Assembly (NCBI GenBank): GCA_937995835.1
Contig: CALKIV010000030.1
Span: 1 to 64,000, forward strand
Direction of reading: 5' to 3'
DNA: 64,000 nt
From: an uncultured Dysgonomonas sp.
Lineage (GTDB): Bacteria; Bacteroidota; Bacteroidia; Bacteroidales; Dysgonomonadaceae
Each line of letters begins with the position of its first letter. Positions within the stretch are counted from its first letter, which is position 1. Under the pieces are notes generated by a model. It was not told the DNA's origin, searched no databases, and saw nothing but the letters and a program-made list of their open reading frames with translations. Of this stretch, positions 26,695 to 36,388 are shown piece after piece. The translations under genes were made by a program, and so were the position numbers.

Positions 26695-28131
26695 TCGCAA
26701 GAAAATAAATAGAAGTATAGAGAAGCCCCACAATGAAGAACCTCCATAACTAAAGAACGGTAATGGAATACCAATTACAGGTGTTATTCCGATAACCATA
26801 CCAATATTTACGGCTAGATGAAAGAATAGTATACTAGCCACAGAGTAGCCATATATACGTGAAAAGGCTGTTTTCTGTTGCTCAGCTAAAAGAATTAAAC
26901 GAATGATGAGCACCCCAAAGAGAATCAAGACAAAAACAGATCCAACAAAACCATGCTCTTCTCCAACTGTACAAAAGATAAAGTCAGTATCTTGCTCAGG
27001 AACATATTTCAATTTGGTTTGAGTTCCATTTAAGAATCCCTTGCCACTGAATCCCCCCGATCCCATCGCTATTTTAGACTGATTTACATTATACCCCGCA
27101 CCTAATGCATCTTCTTCCATGCCAAGAGTCACTTTAATTCTCGACTGTTGATGTGGTTGTAATACATCAGTGAACAAATAATCGATAGAACTTACGTATC
27201 CAACGCTAAATATTCCAAATAAGAGGATAACAATATAGGTTTTATTCCATTTCTTGATGCAAAGGAAAATAAGATATGCTAACAATGCTCCAAAAGCGAT
27301 GAGTGCCAGAAGCCCAAAGTTGACCGTCAAGATCTCATATGCATGCAACAAATAAGCGCCTACAAAAACTAAAATAGTAGAAAGAATTATGTTTCTAGCA
27401 GGTTTAGTCTCCTTAGAATAGACCAGCAACATGATAGCAGATATACCAATAACCAAAAGGACTGAAATAAATTCTCCCATTGAGACATTATAGCCCAACT
27501 CTATTTCTGAATATTTGAGTCCTACAACAAATAAAACAACAGCTGTTGTACCAAAGACTAAAACGCTACTTGGCAAACCTTCTCTATAAAGTACCAAAAC
27601 AAAAGCTGCGTAAACTAAAGCAGATCCTGTTTCATTTTGAAAAATGATAAGGATAAAAGGTGTTAGAATCAATAATGCTACAGTTGAAAGACTCTTAACT
27701 GTCATCAGCTTAAAGTTGTAACTACTCATATACTTAGCCAATGCCAAAGCAACCCCAAACTTAGCGAACTCTGCGGGTTGAAATCGTATACTATTGGTAA
27801 TCACTAACCAAGATTTAGAACCTTTTATATCAGGAGCCACAAAAATAGTCACCAATAGGAGCAATACAAGAACGATATAAATATAATATCCCAAGATGTC
27901 ATAAAGTCCATCATCTAGTTTGAGAAGAATGAAGCCGAGAATAAGCGAAGTCCCAATCCACACCAACTGCATACCAGCACGTCCTGATAGATCGAACATA
28001 CTCACCACGTGTTCGTACTCATAGCTTGCAGCATAGATACTGAACCATCCGCAAAAAACCAAAATCAGATAGATGAAGATAACTATCCAATCTACATTTC
28101 TAACAATACTTTCTTCTTCTTTTCTATACAT
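26668..28131 (-). CDS. rodA: Rod shape-determining glycosyltransferase RodA
   Basis: SEDS-family peptidoglycan polymerase of the elongasome, working with PBP2. The 487-residue membrane protein has about ten to twelve membrane segments, the FQPAEFAKFG segment near residue 117, and the conserved loop GSGGFSGKGFLNGTQTKL followed by VPEQDTDFIF and GEEHGFVG. It is longer than E. coli RodA (370), with extra segments in the middle third (about residues 190-310). It is the last gene of the mre cluster and starts 23 bp after mrdA. Its 3' end overlaps the convergent ABC ATPase by 27 nt. Confidence 0.93.
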   Translation of the reverse strand: MYRKEEESIVRNVDWIVIFIYLILVFCGWFSIYAASYEYEHVVSMFDLSGRAGMQLVWIGTSLILGFILLKLDDGLYDILGYYIYIVLVLLLLVTIFVAPDIKGSKSWLVITNSIRFQPAEFAKFGVALALAKYMSSYNFKLMTVKSLSTVALLILTPFILIIFQNETGSALVYAAFVLVLYREGLPSSVLVFGTTAVVLFVVGLKYSEIELGYNVSMGEFISVLLVIGISAIMLLVYSKETKPARNIILSTILVFVGAYLLHAYEILTVNFGLLALIAFGALLAYLIFLCIKKWNKTYIVILLFGIFSVGYVSSIDYLFTDVLQPHQQSRIKVTLGMEEDALGAGYNVNQSKIAMGSGGFSGKGFLNGTQTKLKYVPEQDTDFIFCTVGEEHGFVGSVFVLILFGVLIIRLILLAEQQKTAFSRIYGYSVASILFFHLAVNIGMVIGITPVIGIPLPFFSYGGSSLWGFSILLFIFLRLDMARKRR

Positions 28132-28154
28132 CTATTAGAATCAGTGTAAATCAG

Positions 28155-30020
28155 TTATTTATAATATGATGATGGCACCAAAGCCGTATTCATCATATTT
28201 TGTTCATCCCACTTATTAGCATCCGAGATGCTTCCTTTAAGATACTTCTCAAGCATTAATTTACCAATTGGCACTCCGTAAGTAGCACCAAAGCCTGCAT
28301 TCTCAACAATAACAAAAATAGCAACTTTAGGATCTTCCTTAGGAGCAAAAGCCATCCACATTGAGTGATCTCTACCATGTGGATTTTCAGCTGTTCCTGT
28401 CTTTCCACACACCTCTATATCAGCGATTCTTCCTCGCCAAGATGTACCACCTGTAACTGACATTGCCATCCCTTCAGCAGCAATATCAAAAGCTGATCGA
28501 TCAACTGTAGTGTAACGCTTTTCAGTAAATTTCTTATCTAACGTTACATCTTCGATGTTCTTCACAATATGAGGAGTATAAAAATATCCTCGATTAGCCA
28601 CTGTTGCAGCAAAATTTGCCATCTGCAAAGGTGTAGTCATAATCTCACCTTGACCAATAGCAATCGAGATTATATTGGCTGGCTTCCAATTGTCTGTTCT
28701 ATGTATCTTCTTATAAGTCTCACTGTTAGGTATAAATCCACGAGATTCGAATGGAATATCGACACCTAGTTGATAGCCAAACCCCATAGCGACCATATGA
28801 TTTTTCCAAACTTCAAATGCCTCATTAATGTCTTTATACTTCGTCCTATTAGAAAGCATATTTGTCAAACCATAAGGGAAAAAAGCATTACATGAAGTAG
28901 CTATCGCTGGTATAATAGAAACAGGTGAAGCATGTCCATGACATTTAGGTTTTCCGCCTAGTGGAGCATAACCACGATAGCAAGGATACTGCACTTCTTT
29001 AGTGATAGCTCCTTCCTGTAAAAAGACTACACCTTGAGGAACCTTAAATGTAGATCCGGGAGGATAAGCCCCTTGAGTAGCACGATTAAACAACGGTTTT
29101 ATTGGATTTCGCTCTAATTCAAAATAGTTTTTTCCATAATTTCTTCCACGAAGTAAAGATGGATCATAGGATGGAGCGCTAACCAAAGCCAAAATTTCAC
29201 CCGAAGATGGCTCTATCATCACAATAGCGCCAATTTTATCTTTCATTAGCTGCTCACCATAGGCTTGCAACTCAATATCTAACGATAGTTGAACATTTTT
29301 TCCAGAAATGGCACTTCTGTCCATTTTTCCATTCTCAAACTTTCCTTTGATTCTCCCATGGGCATCGCGAAGTAAAACTTCAACTCCCTTTTCGCCTCTT
29401 AGATATTTTTCATAAGAAGATTCTATTCCGGATTTTCCTCCATAATCCCCTCTTGTATAGAAAGGATCAGACTCAATCTCCTTTGCATTTAGTTCTGCAA
29501 CATATCCAAGTAACAGCCCGGCATTAGGGTGATTATAATTTCTTAAAAATCTTTTTTGTAATTCAAATCCAGGAAACTTGTATAGTTTTTCTTCCAACAC
29601 AGCAGCCTCCTCTACACTCAATTGAGTTAACAACGTCTGCAAAGTATATGTAGAATAGCTTGGATTTGGCCTTCCATTTGCTAAAAATTTCACTGAACGG
29701 AATTTCAACTTTAAGTCATCAACTGACAAACCAAGCATACGGCTAAAATCTAAAGTATCGAATGGCTGCACCTCTTTTGGCACAAAAACCACATCGAATG
29801 TAGGTTGATTGATAACCAACAATTCTCCATTTCGGTCTGTAATGATACCTCTTTGTGGATAGATCGTTTTATTCAATAAGGCGTTACCATCAGCGTGATT
29901 CTTATATGAATCGCTGACAATCTGCAAATTAAATAATTGGATAATGTATATTAGAATAACGACAGAGACAATTCCAACTAACACATATACCCTTTTATCT
30001 GAATCTAAACTTTTCGCCAC
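28155..30020 (-). CDS. mrdA: Penicillin-binding protein 2 (elongation transpeptidase)
   Basis: Cross-links peptidoglycan during side-wall growth. The 621-residue protein has one N-terminal membrane anchor (about 12-30), a PBP dimerisation region with RGIITDRNGELL, and the transpeptidase domain with STFK (nucleophile Ser near 321), a TSCN motif in the SxN position and KTGT near 538. It overlaps mreD by 16 nt and precedes rodA, the usual elongasome order. Beta-lactams such as mecillinam target this class. Confidence 0.95.
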   Translation of the reverse strand: MAKSLDSDKRVYVLVGIVSVVILIYIIQLFNLQIVSDSYKNHADGNALLNKTIYPQRGIITDRNGELLVINQPTFDVVFVPKEVQPFDTLDFSRMLGLSVDDLKLKFRSVKFLANGRPNPSYSTYTLQTLLTQLSVEEAAVLEEKLYKFPGFELQKRFLRNYNHPNAGLLLGYVAELNAKEIESDPFYTRGDYGGKSGIESSYEKYLRGEKGVEVLLRDAHGRIKGKFENGKMDRSAISGKNVQLSLDIELQAYGEQLMKDKIGAIVMIEPSSGEILALVSAPSYDPSLLRGRNYGKNYFELERNPIKPLFNRATQGAYPPGSTFKVPQGVVFLQEGAITKEVQYPCYRGYAPLGGKPKCHGHASPVSIIPAIATSCNAFFPYGLTNMLSNRTKYKDINEAFEVWKNHMVAMGFGYQLGVDIPFESRGFIPNSETYKKIHRTDNWKPANIISIAIGQGEIMTTPLQMANFAATVANRGYFYTPHIVKNIEDVTLDKKFTEKRYTTVDRSAFDIAAEGMAMSVTGGTSWRGRIADIEVCGKTGTAENPHGRDHSMWMAFAPKEDPKVAIFVIVENAGFGATYGVPIGKLMLEKYLKGSISDANKWDEQNMMNTALVPSSYYK

Positions 30021-30538
30021 GTTTTATTACTCTGTTTTGATGTACTAAATCCTTCAAAACCCAAAATCAAAACAGCACTGATAGCTGTTGAACAAACGAC
30101 TCTTAAGAGGATTAACTTTATATTGAAAAATGAAAAGGACTCTAAAACAACCAAAGCAATGATATGAACCAATAGCATTAGTATAATATACTTCACAAAA
30201 GTACTTATACCCAATGTAGAGATTGCCGGCTCTGTTTCTGCATAATCTTCGGTCAAAAAGAAGATAGACATTATTGGTCTTCGTACCATAGCTAGTAATG
30301 TAGTAGCCGCAGCATTGATTCCTGGAGTATTACTAAAGATATCGATAGCAAAACCTAAAGCGAAGCCCAACAGAAGCATTGCACTCTGACTCAACCTAAT
30401 AGGCAATTTAATAATAAAATAAATATATACTAATGGAATAGCAAAACTTAAGAAAGAAATGCTATTCAAAATAACTACTTGCAGCAAAACAAGTATAATA
30501 AACATTAGGATATAACGTAAAGAACTAATTCGAAACAT
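30005..30538 (-). CDS. mreD: Rod shape-determining protein MreD
   Basis: A 177-residue integral membrane protein with about five hydrophobic segments and few polar loops, typical of MreD. It is identified mainly by position: it overlaps mreC by 14 nt upstream and mrdA by 16 nt downstream. It links MreC to the PBP2-RodA complex in other bacteria. Confidence 0.88.
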   Translation of the reverse strand: MFRISSLRYILMFIILVLLQVVILNSISFLSFAIPLVYIYFIIKLPIRLSQSAMLLLGFALGFAIDIFSNTPGINAAATTLLAMVRRPIMSIFFLTEDYAETEPAISTLGISTFVKYIILMLLVHIIALVVLESFSFFNIKLILLRVVCSTAISAVLILGFEGFSTSKQSNKTWRKV

Positions 30539-31379
30539 TTTTTACTCGGTTTTCTAATGCTTGTTTTTCTTTTAAATGATTGCGCTTCACAATTAAGACA
30601 TTTTTCAATGTAACAAAATCTGTAGATAGCTCAATAGTCAAATCATTGTGATTCTGTCCCTCCACTTCTTTAAAATCAGAGACTGTACCAACCAAAATGC
30701 CTCTAGGGAATGTATCGGAATGGCCACTAGTTACAACAGTATCACCAACAACCACTTTTTCATGTGCTGGATAATCTTGAATAGAAGCAAAACGAGGATC
30801 CTCCATCTTCCAAACAAGAGGTCCAAAAGCATTGGATCTCAATACTGTACTACTATACTTACTATCGGAATTTAACACAGATTGAACAACAGCAAAATTG
30901 GAGGATACAGCTCTCACCTCTCCTACTATTCCAGCCTGAGAAATTACTCCCATGCCTTCTGTTACTCCATCTTTCGATCCTTTATCTATTGTTATGTAGT
31001 TATGTAACTTTGCAACGCTATTGTTTAAAACTCTAGCAGCAATATACTCATTTGCTTTTTCATATTCAGCGTCAAGAAATGCTTGTGTCTTAAGTGAATC
31101 TTTAGTCAATTCAAAAATTTGATGTTCTAAAAAATCAACTCTATTTTGTAATTTTCCGTTATATTCTAACAAACTTACATTCTCATCTTTGAGCCCAAAA
31201 TACGATGTAACTCCAGATGTCAAGGCATATACCCTTCCTGAGACTTCATTCGAAGAGTTCAAGAATACACTTCTTTGATATGAATTCTCTGAGAAAATGA
31301 AATAGAAACAAATAACTTCTAGTAAAATAAATAAAAACCAATAGCTATTTTTTACTAAAAAATTTAATAAGTTATGCAT
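30525..31379 (-). CDS. mreC: Rod shape-determining protein MreC
   Basis: A 284-residue bitopic protein: one membrane helix at about 12-29, a coiled-coil stretch near 65-105, then the MreC beta-domain with VAKLHNYITIDKGSKDGV and GVISQAGIVGEV motifs. It scaffolds the elongasome in the periplasm. It follows mreB by 68 bp and overlaps mreD. Confidence 0.94.
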   Translation of the reverse strand: MHNLLNFLVKNSYWFLFILLEVICFYFIFSENSYQRSVFLNSSNEVSGRVYALTSGVTSYFGLKDENVSLLEYNGKLQNRVDFLEHQIFELTKDSLKTQAFLDAEYEKANEYIAARVLNNSVAKLHNYITIDKGSKDGVTEGMGVISQAGIVGEVRAVSSNFAVVQSVLNSDSKYSSTVLRSNAFGPLVWKMEDPRFASIQDYPAHEKVVVGDTVVTSGHSDTFPRGILVGTVSDFKEVEGQNHNDLTIELSTDFVTLKNVLIVKRNHLKEKQALENRVKNVSN

Positions 31380-31447
31380 ATGTCTAAGTAATACCTATTC
31401 ACACCTGAAGTGTGAATAGGTTATATAAATTCTTATCAATAAGACAC

Positions 31448-32473
31448 TTATCGCATCAAGAAGCTAAACTTGTCAATATTCTTAAGTGCGATACCGGTTC
31501 CTTTAGCTACAGCATGTAGAGGATCTTCGGCAACGTGAAATTGAATACCTATTCTGTCAGTAAATCGTTTACTAAGTCCGCGAAGTCCGGCTCCCCCACC
31601 TGTTAGGTAGATTCCGTTTCTTACGATATCAGCATAAAGTTCTGGCGGTGTTTGCTCTAATGCACTAAGGATAGCTGAATCCAACTTAGAAAGTGATTTA
31701 TCTAAACAATGTGCCATTTCTTGGTACGATACAGGAATATCCATCGGAAGTGATGTAATTCTGTTAGGACCATGCACGATGAAATCTTCAGGAATTTCAT
31801 CTTCTTGCAATTCAGTCAAAGCTGCACCCACTGCAATTTTAATTGATTCAGCAGTACGCTCTCCCACTTTTATATTGTGCTGACGCCCCATATACTCCTG
31901 TATATCTTCCGTCAAGTCATCACCTGCTATCTTTATTGATTTATTGGAAACGATTCCACCTAAAGAAATAACAGCAATTTCGGTTGTTCCCCCTCCTATA
32001 TCAACAATCATGTTTCCTTCCGGAGCTTCAACATCAAGACCTATCCCCAATGCAGCTGCCATAGGTTCGTAAATCATATAAACATCACGTCCTCCTGCAT
32101 GTTCTGCAGAGTCTTTAATCGCTCTAGTTTCCACCTCAGTACTTCCTGAAGGAATACAGATCACGATTCGAAGAGACGGAGCAAATAACTTACCCTTATT
32201 GTTAAACATTTTGATAAGCCCTCTGATCATTTGTTCGGCAGCAGTAAAGTCTGCTATCACCCCATCTTTTAAAGGTCTTACAGTGCGAATGTCCTCATGT
32301 GTTTTTCCATGCATTTGGCGAGCTTGCTCACCAACGGCGATAACTTTGCCTGATCTCCTTTCCAAAGCTACAACAGACGGTTGGTCTACTACGATCTTAC
32401 CATTGTGAATGATGATCGTATTCGCAGTACCCAAGTCAATTGCTATTTCTTGTGTGAATGAAAATAATCCCAT
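31448..32473 (-). CDS. mreB: Rod shape-determining actin homologue MreB
   Basis: Forms membrane-bound filaments that guide cell-wall synthesis. The 341-residue protein has the phosphate-1 motif IDLGTANTII, GMVDIGGGTTE-like VDIGGGTTEIAV and the adenosine motif LTGGGAGLRGL. Length and motifs are normal. It is 49 bp downstream of purH and heads the mre genes, so purH and mre may share a transcript. Confidence 0.97.
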   Translation of the reverse strand: MGLFSFTQEIAIDLGTANTIIIHNGKIVVDQPSVVALERRSGKVIAVGEQARQMHGKTHEDIRTVRPLKDGVIADFTAAEQMIRGLIKMFNNKGKLFAPSLRIVICIPSGSTEVETRAIKDSAEHAGGRDVYMIYEPMAAALGIGLDVEAPEGNMIVDIGGGTTEIAVISLGGIVSNKSIKIAGDDLTEDIQEYMGRQHNIKVGERTAESIKIAVGAALTELQEDEIPEDFIVHGPNRITSLPMDIPVSYQEMAHCLDKSLSKLDSAILSALEQTPPELYADIVRNGIYLTGGGAGLRGLSKRFTDRIGIQFHVAEDPLHAVAKGTGIALKNIDKFSFLMR

Positions 32474-32522
32474 TTTTTATCTTTATAAAGTTCGAATTCG
32501 AATTAATTTATATTTTGTTTTC

Positions 32523-34046
32523 TTAATGTTTAAAGTGACGAATCCCCGTCATAACCATAGACATATCATTCTCGTTGCAATAGTCAACTGAAAGATTATC
32601 TTTGATAGATCCTCCAGGCTGAACAACAGCCGTCACACCTACTCCTTTTGCAATCTCCACACAATCAGGGAAAGGGAAGAATGCATCTGATGCCATCACA
32701 GCACCTTGCAAGTCAAATTTAAAGGTCTGAGCCTTTTCTATTGCTTGCTTCAACGCATCTACTCTAGAAGTTTGTCCAGTACCCCCAGCCAAGAGTTGCT
32801 TATTCTTAACCAATATGATAGCATTGGATTTCGTATGCTTCACTAATTTGTTGGCAAACAACAAATCAGCTTCTTCACTTCCTTGCAATGTACGATTGGT
32901 TACAAGTTTCAAGTCTTCTGCAGTTTGCACACTGAGGTCTTTATCTTGTAGCAACACTCCATTTAGCAGTGAACGATATTGAATCGTGTTTTTGGACGAT
33001 ATTTTTTGAACAAGAATTATTCTATTTTTCTTCTCAGACAATATTTTCAATGCCTCATCATCATATGCTGGTGCAATTACTATCTCAAAAAATATTGTAT
33101 TAATCTCTCTTGCTGTTTCTACATCTATTTTTTTATTGCTAATGATAATTCCACCGAATGCAGAAACTGGATCACCAGCCAAAGCGTCTTTCCAAGCAGT
33201 AAGTAAATTATCTCTTGAAGCTATTCCGCAAGCATTGTTATGTTTAAGAATAGCAACAGTAGTATCATCAAATTCACTGATCAGATCTACAGCCGCTTCT
33301 ATATCCAAGAGGTTATTATAGGAAATTTCTTTACCATGCAATTGGTCAAACATATCAGACAAGTTACCATAGAATACTCCTTTTTGATGTGGATTTTCAC
33401 CATATCGCAAAGTGTTCACCCCATCTGCTGTCTGTCTAAATGCCGTACCAGAGTTTTCGTCCATGTAATTGAATATAGCGGCATCATAAGCTGATGAAAC
33501 TGCAAAAGCTTCTTTAGCAAACCATTTTCGGTCAGCTAAAGTAGACTCTCCTTTACCTTCATTCAGCATTTTCACTAGTGGCTGATACTGTTTTTTAGAA
33601 GCAACAATAACAACCTCTCTAAAATTCTTTGCAGCAGCACGTATAAGAGAGATACCACCTATATCTATTTTTTCAATTATTTCAGTTTCAGGAGCACCTG
33701 ATGCTAATGTGTCTTCAAAAGGATATAAATCAACTATCACCAAGTCGAATTCTAATATATCATACGCTTTTATTTGCTTAACGTCAGATTCAAGATCTCT
33801 TCTGCCCAAAATACCTCCAAAGATTTTTGGATGCAAGGTTTTCACTCTTCCTCCTAAGATAGAAGGATAACCAGTTAAGTCTTCAACTCCTTGGCATTCG
33901 TGCCCCAAAGATTCGATAAAAGCTCTCGTTCCTCCTGTTGATACAAATTTAACATCTTGTGATGCTAATACAGATAATACATCTTCTAATCCATCTTTAT
34001 GAAAAACAGATATCAGTGCAGTCTTTATTTTCTTATTCAAACACAT
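32523..34046 (-). CDS. purH: Bifunctional AICAR transformylase / IMP cyclohydrolase
   Basis: Carries out the last two steps of IMP synthesis. The 507-residue protein has an N-terminal MGS-like cyclohydrolase domain (about 1-190; STGGTRAFIE near 36, GGRVKTLHPKIFGGIL near 65) and a C-terminal AICARFT domain with KHNNACG near 265 and LRYGENPHQKG near 210. It precedes mreB, an order common in Bacteroidales. A good promoter lies 86-118 bp upstream. Confidence 0.97.
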   Translation of the reverse strand: MCLNKKIKTALISVFHKDGLEDVLSVLASQDVKFVSTGGTRAFIESLGHECQGVEDLTGYPSILGGRVKTLHPKIFGGILGRRDLESDVKQIKAYDILEFDLVIVDLYPFEDTLASGAPETEIIEKIDIGGISLIRAAAKNFREVVIVASKKQYQPLVKMLNEGKGESTLADRKWFAKEAFAVSSAYDAAIFNYMDENSGTAFRQTADGVNTLRYGENPHQKGVFYGNLSDMFDQLHGKEISYNNLLDIEAAVDLISEFDDTTVAILKHNNACGIASRDNLLTAWKDALAGDPVSAFGGIIISNKKIDVETAREINTIFFEIVIAPAYDDEALKILSEKKNRIILVQKISSKNTIQYRSLLNGVLLQDKDLSVQTAEDLKLVTNRTLQGSEEADLLFANKLVKHTKSNAIILVKNKQLLAGGTGQTSRVDALKQAIEKAQTFKFDLQGAVMASDAFFPFPDCVEIAKGVGVTAVVQPGGSIKDNLSVDYCNENDMSMVMTGIRHFKH

Positions 34047-34131
34047 TATTTAAAATAGTAATTTCATGCTGGTTTTTTACTCGGTGAGCAAAGTTATAAA
34101 AACTATTCTTCATTTTTAAGAGAAAAGACAT

Positions 34132-34164
34132 CAAAGATAGAATTATATTCAAGAAAAAAACAAA
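34132..34164 (-). promoter_or_regulatory. Promoter of purH-mre transcription unit
   Basis: On the minus strand TTTG (34161-34164) and TATCTTTG (34132-34139) are separated by 21 bp, a full Bacteroides-type promoter. A second -7-like TAACTTTG lies at 34089-34096. Either gives a leader of about 35-80 nt. Confidence 0.6.
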
Positions 34165-34685
34165 CGGTAAACTTCGCCCCCAGAAATATGCTTCTATTTC
34201 ATCATAAACAGTGCTTAAGTGCTATCTTTTAGTAATTGAAGCTAGACAATTACTACCTACCTAGCGTATTCGAAAACACACTTATTCATCTTATTATTTA
34301 CTCTTCCATTTAACATTTCATGCAATGAACAAATTAAGCAATCAATAAATATAAAGCCACTTGGCGATTGACGAGAAATATTACCAAATACACAGTATAA
34401 TAAAACACAAATTAGAAAGAGACACTGACACAAAACAATTATTACACCTTCTTCTGCTCTTGACTACGCGAATAAACAACCACAACACAATACAATACAA
34501 CGTTCGCAAACTAATTTACAGATAATATACTATCTAAAAAAGCACCATTACTCGCATATCTATTTGATTATAAATCCCAAATCACGAGATTCAGAGAGAT
34601 ATCTCAAAATTTCAGGATCTATAAAACCATAGCTTGGGCACTCTCTCATTCTTTTTATTATCTTTAAACTTTTTAAACAAAGAAC
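34165..34685. other. Intergenic region between purH and DUF418 gene
   Basis: About 520 bp without a gene. It contains a 9-bp hairpin (34230-34238 with 34247-34255, 8-nt loop) with no U tract, and near its right end a weak rightward box TATCTTTA (34659-34666) for the DUF418 gene. I found no tRNA, repeat or coding frame; it may include decayed sequence. Confidence 0.5.
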
Positions 34686-35870
34686 ATGAATAATCTAAAA
34701 CCAAGATCTACTAGAATTGAAGTAGTTGACGCTCTTCGTGGCTTTGCCGTGATGGCAATACTCTTAGTACACAGCCTTGAGCATTTTATCTTCTCAGTCT
34801 ACCCTGAAGCATCTAGCCAACCTCAATGGTTAAATACTCTTGACGACACTGTTTTCAGCATCATTTTTACACTATTTGCTGGAAAATCATATGCTATTTT
34901 CGCACTTCTTTTTGGCTTTACATTTTACATCCAATACAATAATCAACAAAATAAAGGTAAAGACTTTGGTCCTCGTTTTTTATGGCGAATGATTCTTCTT
35001 CTTGCTTTTGCGACTCTTAATGCAGCTTTTTTTCCTGCAGGAGACGTTCTTTTATTATTTGCTATCGTCAGCATTTTTTTGTTTGCTGTCAGGAAATGGA
35101 GCAACACGACAATCCTAATTACAGCCATTATATTCCTATTGCAACCTATAGAATGGTTTCATTATTTTGCTAGCAACATAATCCCAAATTACAGCATCCC
35201 GGACCTAAATGTAGGAGAAATGTATGCAGCGATAAGTAAAAACACAAAAGAAGGAACTTTCGTCGAATTCATCGTAAAAAATATAAACCTCGGACAGAAA
35301 GCGAGTCTGTTTTGGGCTATTGGAGCAGGTCGCTTTCTTCAAACTGCCGGATTATTTTTATTAGGCTATCTGATTGGTCGCAAAAAATTATTTCTGAACT
35401 CCGTAGAAAACACTCATTTTGGGGTAAAAGCATTAATAGTATCAGCAATACTCTTTGCTCCAATAAATGCCCTAGCGGATATATTTCTAAATGATGACTC
35501 TAAGATTATCAGCAGTTCCATTGGAGTAATATTAGATATGTGGCAAAAATTTGCATTCACCTTTGTACTAATATCTGCTTTTGTCTTAGCATTTTATCAT
35601 ACAGCATTCAAAGACAAAACGAAAAACTTACAACTATATGGAAAAATGAGCCTAACAAACTACATTACACAATCAATTAGTGGGGCACTTATCTATTTTC
35701 CATTTGGACTTTACCTAGCTCCCTACTGTGGTTACACAGCCAGCCTTTTGATTGGCATCCTATTCTTTATACTACAAATCCAATTTTGTAAATGGTGGTT
35801 AAAATCACATAAACAAGGACCTCTTGAATACATTTGGCACAAATGGACATGGCTAAACTCAACCAAATAA
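34686..35870 (+). CDS. DUF418 family membrane protein
   Basis: A 394-residue protein with about ten membrane segments. It begins with RIEVVDALRGFAVMAILLVH, the first-helix signature shared by DUF418 and heparan-alpha-glucosaminide acetyltransferase-like proteins. The C-terminal part has YGKMSLTNYITQSISG and KWWLKSHKQGPLEYIWHKWT, typical of DUF418. By family analogy it may move acyl groups across the membrane, but no substrate is known. It is monocistronic, ended by a strong terminator. Confidence 0.85.
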   Translation: MNNLKPRSTRIEVVDALRGFAVMAILLVHSLEHFIFSVYPEASSQPQWLNTLDDTVFSIIFTLFAGKSYAIFALLFGFTFYIQYNNQQNKGKDFGPRFLWRMILLLAFATLNAAFFPAGDVLLLFAIVSIFLFAVRKWSNTTILITAIIFLLQPIEWFHYFASNIIPNYSIPDLNVGEMYAAISKNTKEGTFVEFIVKNINLGQKASLFWAIGAGRFLQTAGLFLLGYLIGRKKLFLNSVENTHFGVKALIVSAILFAPINALADIFLNDDSKIISSSIGVILDMWQKFAFTFVLISAFVLAFYHTAFKDKTKNLQLYGKMSLTNYITQSISGALIYFPFGLYLAPYCGYTASLLIGILFFILQIQFCKWWLKSHKQGPLEYIWHKWTWLNSTK

Positions 35871-35897
35871 GAAAAAAAGAATGCCCCTCTTATAAGC

Positions 35898-35937
35898 AAA
35901 AAAAGATAGCTACTATTCCAGTAACTATCTTTTTTTT
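35898..35937 (+). terminator. Intrinsic terminator after DUF418 gene
   Basis: AAAAAGATAG and TACT pair with AGTA and CTATCTTTTT (one internal C/A mismatch) and a T8 run follows. It lies 28 bp past the stop and can also serve trxA from the other side. Confidence 0.75.
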
Positions 35938-35985
35938 TATTTCATTCCTACCTTAAACTCAAAGAGCTTAAGTCTGAGATTGTAT

Positions 35986-36309
35986 TTATGCTAACAGACC
36001 ATCTATTTTAGCCTGAAAGTCAGTTTTCTTCGCAGCACCAACCATCTTGTCTACAATTTTACCATCTTTTAAGAATAGGATTGTAGGAAGATTTCTGATA
36101 CCATACTCTGACACAAGATCATCATTATCTTCATTTTCAGTATCCACTTTACCAAAAACTACTTTACCACGATAATCTTCTGCCAACTCATCAATAATAG
36201 GAGCAATCATCTTACAAGGGCCACACCAACCTGCCCAAAAATCTAATACCACTAATTGATCTCCTTTAAGAGTTTCTTCAATGTTTGAAGCTGTAATTTC
36301 TACTGCCAT
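35986..36309 (-). CDS. trxA: Thioredoxin
   Basis: A 107-residue cytoplasmic disulfide reductase. The active site is WCGPC (residues 28-32, in DFWAGWCGPCKM), with the cis-Pro in NLPTI near 75. It has no signal peptide. It follows dnaE by 79 bp on the same strand, an arrangement I recognise from other Bacteroidales. Confidence 0.95.
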   Translation of the reverse strand: MAVEITASNIEETLKGDQLVVLDFWAGWCGPCKMIAPIIDELAEDYRGKVVFGKVDTENEDNDDLVSEYGIRNLPTILFLKDGKIVDKMVGAAKKTDFQAKIDGLLA

Positions 36310-36388
36310 AATACTTTTATTTTATATTTTATTGATTCTTTAAACTTATAACTCCACAAAGATAATAAACTAAATCTATAATCAAAAT

